From Thermothelomyces thermophilus ATCC 42464 (lineage: Eukaryota > Ascomycota > Sordariomycetes > Sordariales > Chaetomiaceae): DNA of 64,000 nucleotides. This document shows, piece by piece, positions 61,425 through 64,000 of this stretch (position 1 is its first letter; every line of letters begins with the position of its first letter). Under the pieces are notes generated by a model that saw nothing but the letters and a program-made list of their open reading frames with translations, was not told where the DNA came from and made no database searches. Position numbers and translations under genes: made by a program. Location of the stretch: assembly GCF_000226095.1 (NCBI RefSeq), contig NC_016476.1, positions 62,001 through 126,000 on the forward strand, written 5' to 3'.

Positions 61425-61695
61425 TCTGTGACGAGGGCATAGTAGGCGTCTCTTGCCGCTTAACCTCCTCCAACTCGTCCAAGGTCGACAGACCACGCGC
61501 CACCATGTCGGCACCTTTCTCCACCAAAAACTCCTTCTGCTGACGAAGACGCCGGAGCCGCGCAAGCTTTTCGGACAACTCGCGCTAGGCTTCTTCCAGA
61601 CGGCGTTAAGATTCATCTAGCTCAAGTTTAGCACGACGTTCAGCATCCTTGATACGACGCTGCTCCTAGAGAATGCGATCCACTAGAACGAACAT
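61318..61695 (-). pseudogene. Copy A antisense coiled-coil ORF with three RIP stops
   Basis: Opposite to gag-pol: ATG 61695 to stop 61318, 126 codons. Three internal stops (CTC-TAG-GAG, TCT-TAA-CGC, GCC-TAG-CGC) are each explained by Gln codons hit by C-to-T; the last 86 codons are open. The protein has an Arg/Glu/Leu helix (R-E-L-S-E-K-L-A-R-L-R-R-L-R-Q-Q), the block KEFLVEKGADMVARGLSTLD and an end VDPDSAGRTVLVS. It overlaps the 3' end of pol tail to tail by about 100 bases. I recall similar short fungal proteins of unknown function next to retroelements, but cannot verify it here. Possible roles are as an element-encoded regulator or nucleic-acid-binding protein; none is shown. Confidence 0.65.
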
Positions 61696-62082
61696 CAGGA
61701 ATCACATTTAAAGGAAAAAAAAAAAAAAGAAAAGGAGACGTGCTTATAGGAAGAAAGCGGTATGCCAGAGCCATCGCAAGAACGACCTCGACGAACGCAG
61801 GCTTCGTAACGCTTCGTACGCGCGATCATTTTGCAAACGAGGCCTTGCGACGCGCACCAAGAGCAAGGCATAACGACAAAACCGTTCTCAGCGATGTTCT
61901 AAGCAAAGGAAGCACGGTAACGTGCAGAATGCGACTTCCGTTTCTCTATCGGCATTTTATCAACATGGCGACCGTGACGCAGAAACAGGGAGAATACAGT
62001 ACTCACAAGCGAAGGGTTATTAGCGCTATTTGAAACGGCCTAAGAGGGCTTTCGGGTCGAAAGCCTTGAAGGAGGGGCATCG
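61696..62082 (+). other. Copy A 3' untranslated region with polypurine tract
   Basis: Contains an A-rich run (about 61715-61730), a 97-codon open frame (61740-62033) that is not kept in the other copies and is probably chance, a short inverted repeat (GGCTTTCGGGTCGAAAGCC, 62047-62065), and the purine run GAAGGAGGGG (62068-62077) five bases before the LTR, the likely plus-strand primer. The same hairpin-plus-purine pattern is present in D. Confidence 0.6.
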
Positions 62083-62530
62083 TATCACGAATAAGCACAT
62101 AGGCGGCCTGGCAGGCTGCAGCCAGGACGCGGGACATTCCGACAGCCAATCACTTGACGGACCAATCAGAAGATTATCACCGCCAAGACTAAGGTCTTCA
62201 CTGGTGATAATAACATGTCACCGTCGACAACGTAGAATCACGAAGTGAAAGGAGAAGTGGTACTGGTGATAACTATTGAAGAAGGACAGACAATTGTATA
62301 TATATAGCTAGCTAGTCACTCGTTATGGTGGACTCTGGGAGTTCACCAGTGGTAACAATCACAATCACAGTACTCATACCAAGCATTGCTGATTACTGTG
62401 AGAGACAACTCTAAGTGTTGTTGTAAACCCTTTGGCTTCACCGAATCCCTCAGACGACCCGCCTGCTTGTCCCGCCCAATCCACCTCCGTCTGGACCCTT
62501 TCAGAAGAAGTCTGAGTTGGGTTCGTCACA
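62083..62530 (+). repeat. Copy A 3' LTR
   Basis: 448 bp; its first bases read TATCACG (TG to TA by one G-to-A change). It is followed by the ATAGA target duplication. Confidence 0.93.
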
Positions 62531-64000
62531 ATAGAGAGAATAGCTATCGGCGGTTTGGCTCGTTCCTCCTATTATAATATTGATATTATTATACTGCCCC
62601 TTCTAGAGTCTGTAGTAGTCTATCTACCACTATCTATCTCTTATAGTAGATCTATAGGACATGCCTTCCCTTAAGTATCGTCTGCTTGTAATCCTTATAC
62701 GCTCCCTATCTCGCTAGTCGAATACGACTCTGTTTAGAGTTATAGGTAGCTACTATTCTTCTAGCTAATGTCCGGGTTATAATCTTTATACTATAGTAAC
62801 CCTAATATTATATCTTTATTATTACCTATATCTATAATACTAAATACGACTACTATAGTCTTCCTTACTATAGTAATATCGATCGGTTTAGTCTCCTTAT
62901 ATACCTATTATATCGGAAATGGCCCTTTGATTATACTATACTTCTGCTTCATTCTCTAGGGTATCTGTAGCTAATTTATAAGTATTAGTGAAATCAGGTT
63001 TATCTCTACTCCACTATCTACTAGTACAAGCATTTCGTGCTATTTCCATTATACTATTATCTATAGTCGCTTGTCTTGCTACTATTGTCTAAAGATTATA
63101 GCGATTTCCTATATTTCTACTAGGAGGTCTTAATATAGTAGTCTCTTATGCTAGTTCCTCCTATACTACGCTACTACTTGCTACTATACGGGCGTTAATA
63201 GTTTCTAGGCCCCTCGAAGGGCCCTAACCCATTTCCTAGGTTAGTGCTAACCTCTTCGGTTATTCGGCTAATAGCGGCTTTATCGATTATGCTCATTTCT
63301 ATAAGCTATTAAATGCTTATAGCTTCCTACCATTAAGTCCGTTCTACTTTTCATCATATATACCATAGCTTCATCTAAAGCTCCCAAGTTTACGATTTCT
63401 TTTTGTCTATATAATAGAGGCAATCATTGCTCTAGCACGAGTCCTATATATCTCGTCCTATTCTGTAGTACCTAGGCTAGGCTTGTTTTGGAATTACTAT
63501 GATGCCTTCTAGATCGTAGGCTTTGATCTTCTAGAGCAATTCGGCTACTCTATTTCCTATATCGTAGATCTATTCTATAGGGCAGAGGCTTCTGTCCTTA
63601 TTTCTTTATTAGGTCGGCTAGTAATTGTTTTCGAATTTGTCGTAGAAGTAATATCGGCATTTATATACTATATACTAAAACTAGGGCACTTGCGTATATG
63701 CCTTATATCGAGGATATAGTTACGTAGCGTTGCCTAAGAGGTACTAGAATTCTTTCCCAAATCCTTCCTATTATATATAGACTATAGATACTCTAATGCT
63801 AAAGTAAGAGTATTTCTTCTAGTAGCTTTCCTATATATACTTATCTTTTCCGTAGTTCGTATATATAAACTAGTATTCTAGGTTCTATACGTCATTATTA
63901 AGTTACTAGTCATTAAGGTACTTAGTATAGCTATTAGGCCTATTATATATCATAGGCTGTTCTCCTTTAATAGTTTCTATAATACGTTAGAGTTCCCTTA

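Larger units (their letters stand above)
54939..62530 (+). mobile_element. Chromovirus copy A (Ty3/gypsy), youngest full-length copy
   Basis: 7592 bp with two 448-bp LTRs and a perfect 5-bp target-site duplication ATAGA (54934-54938 and 62531-62535). The interrupted site is seen intact in copy C (near 38749-38760). It is inserted in copy B. Internal order: PBS, long gag, pol (PR, RT, RNase H, IN, GPY/F, chromodomain), antisense ORF, PPT. RIP is light: long coding stretches survive, including 346 codons of RT/RNase H, yet both gag and pol carry TAG/TAA stops, so this copy cannot encode its full proteins. Confidence 0.93.
50758..64000 (-). mobile_element. Chromovirus copy B (Ty3/gypsy), minus strand, variant 3' end, runs off the window
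   Basis: Begins with a 429-bp LTR (50758-51186) in minus orientation beside the presumed target CGAGC (50753-50757). The body continues to 54938, is broken by copy A, and resumes at 62531-62536, running to the window end in the gag part. RT catalytic box is intact as YLDD near 54230-54255 (minus), although stops are frequent. The body is close to copy C in sequence, but U3 and the region outside the pol end (51187 to about 51915) are unlike A, C and D. The 5' LTR and PBS lie outside the window. Confidence 0.82.

Noticed and set aside
61740-62033. 97-codon plus-strand ORF near the copy A 3' LTR
   Set aside because: The matching part of D (46380-46630) is not kept as a frame beyond what RIP explains, and no domain is visible.
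26570-64000. TAG-rich frames considered as evidence of stop-codon reassignment
   Set aside because: Genes in the left half use TAG/TAA/TGA as normal stops, and the TAG/TAA codons here are explained by C-to-T change at CpA on either strand.

Overview
The window looks like a piece of a filamentous ascomycete genome, most likely a Sordariomycete (Sordariales/Chaetomiaceae type). The evidence is GC-rich coding exons split by short introns (about 59-75 nt, GTRNGY donors, CTRAY branch sites), fungal-specific gene families, and a long repeat block mutated in the manner of repeat-induced point mutation (RIP). No bacterial signals are present. The species cannot be fixed from the sequence.

Positions 1-26.6 kb form the gene-bearing half. 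In order: a frameshifted beta-lactamase-like serine hydrolase pseudogene; a GT2-type membrane glycosyltransferase with a coiled-coil tail (-); a four-exon conserved protein of unknown function, possibly mitochondrial (-); a Vps3844-type membrane protein (+); the spliceosome factor Ntr2 (-), head to head with the Sm core protein SmG (+); a Cdc25/Acr2-type rhodanese with a His-rich N-terminus (-); a WW-domain/glycine-zipper protein (-); a type I metacaspase (+); a 7TM-RGS receptor of the GprK type (-); a gene-poor 5 kb with one intron-containing tRNA-Leu(AAG); and a secreted CE15 glucuronoyl-esterase-like protein (+). Exon joins were checked by reading-frame closure.

From about 26.95 kb to the end everything is transposon. 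CpA/TpG is strongly depleted and almost every in-frame stop can be explained as CAG/CAA or TGG turned into TAG/TAA. The order of insertion can be read from target-site duplications. Two Tad/I-like LINE copies lie head to head (LINE-1 minus, 27.63-32.85 kb; LINE-2 plus, starting at 33.08 kb). LINE-2 is interrupted by chromovirus (Ty3/gypsy) copy C (minus, 34548-49754, TSD TAGCT) and copy B (minus, from 50758 past the window end). C is itself interrupted by copy D (plus, 39555-47147, TSD TATTA/CATTA). B is interrupted by copy A (plus, 54939-62530, TSD ATAGA). A is the least mutated copy and shows the element plan: 448-bp LTR, a very long Gag with a CCHC knuckle, Pol in the -1 frame (PR-RT-RNaseH-IN-GPY/F-chromodomain), and PPT.

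Three features of this chromovirus family deserve most attention. (1) An 11-nt sequence just inside the 5' LTR is exactly complementary to a stretch of the LTR just downstream of the TATA box, and the pair co-varies between copies A and C; this points to Tf1-type self-priming rather than tRNA priming. (2) A coiled-coil ORF lies antisense downstream of pol and is kept, apart from RIP-type stops, in two divergent subfamilies. (3) Copy B carries a different U3 and 3' module joined to a near-identical body, which suggests recombination.
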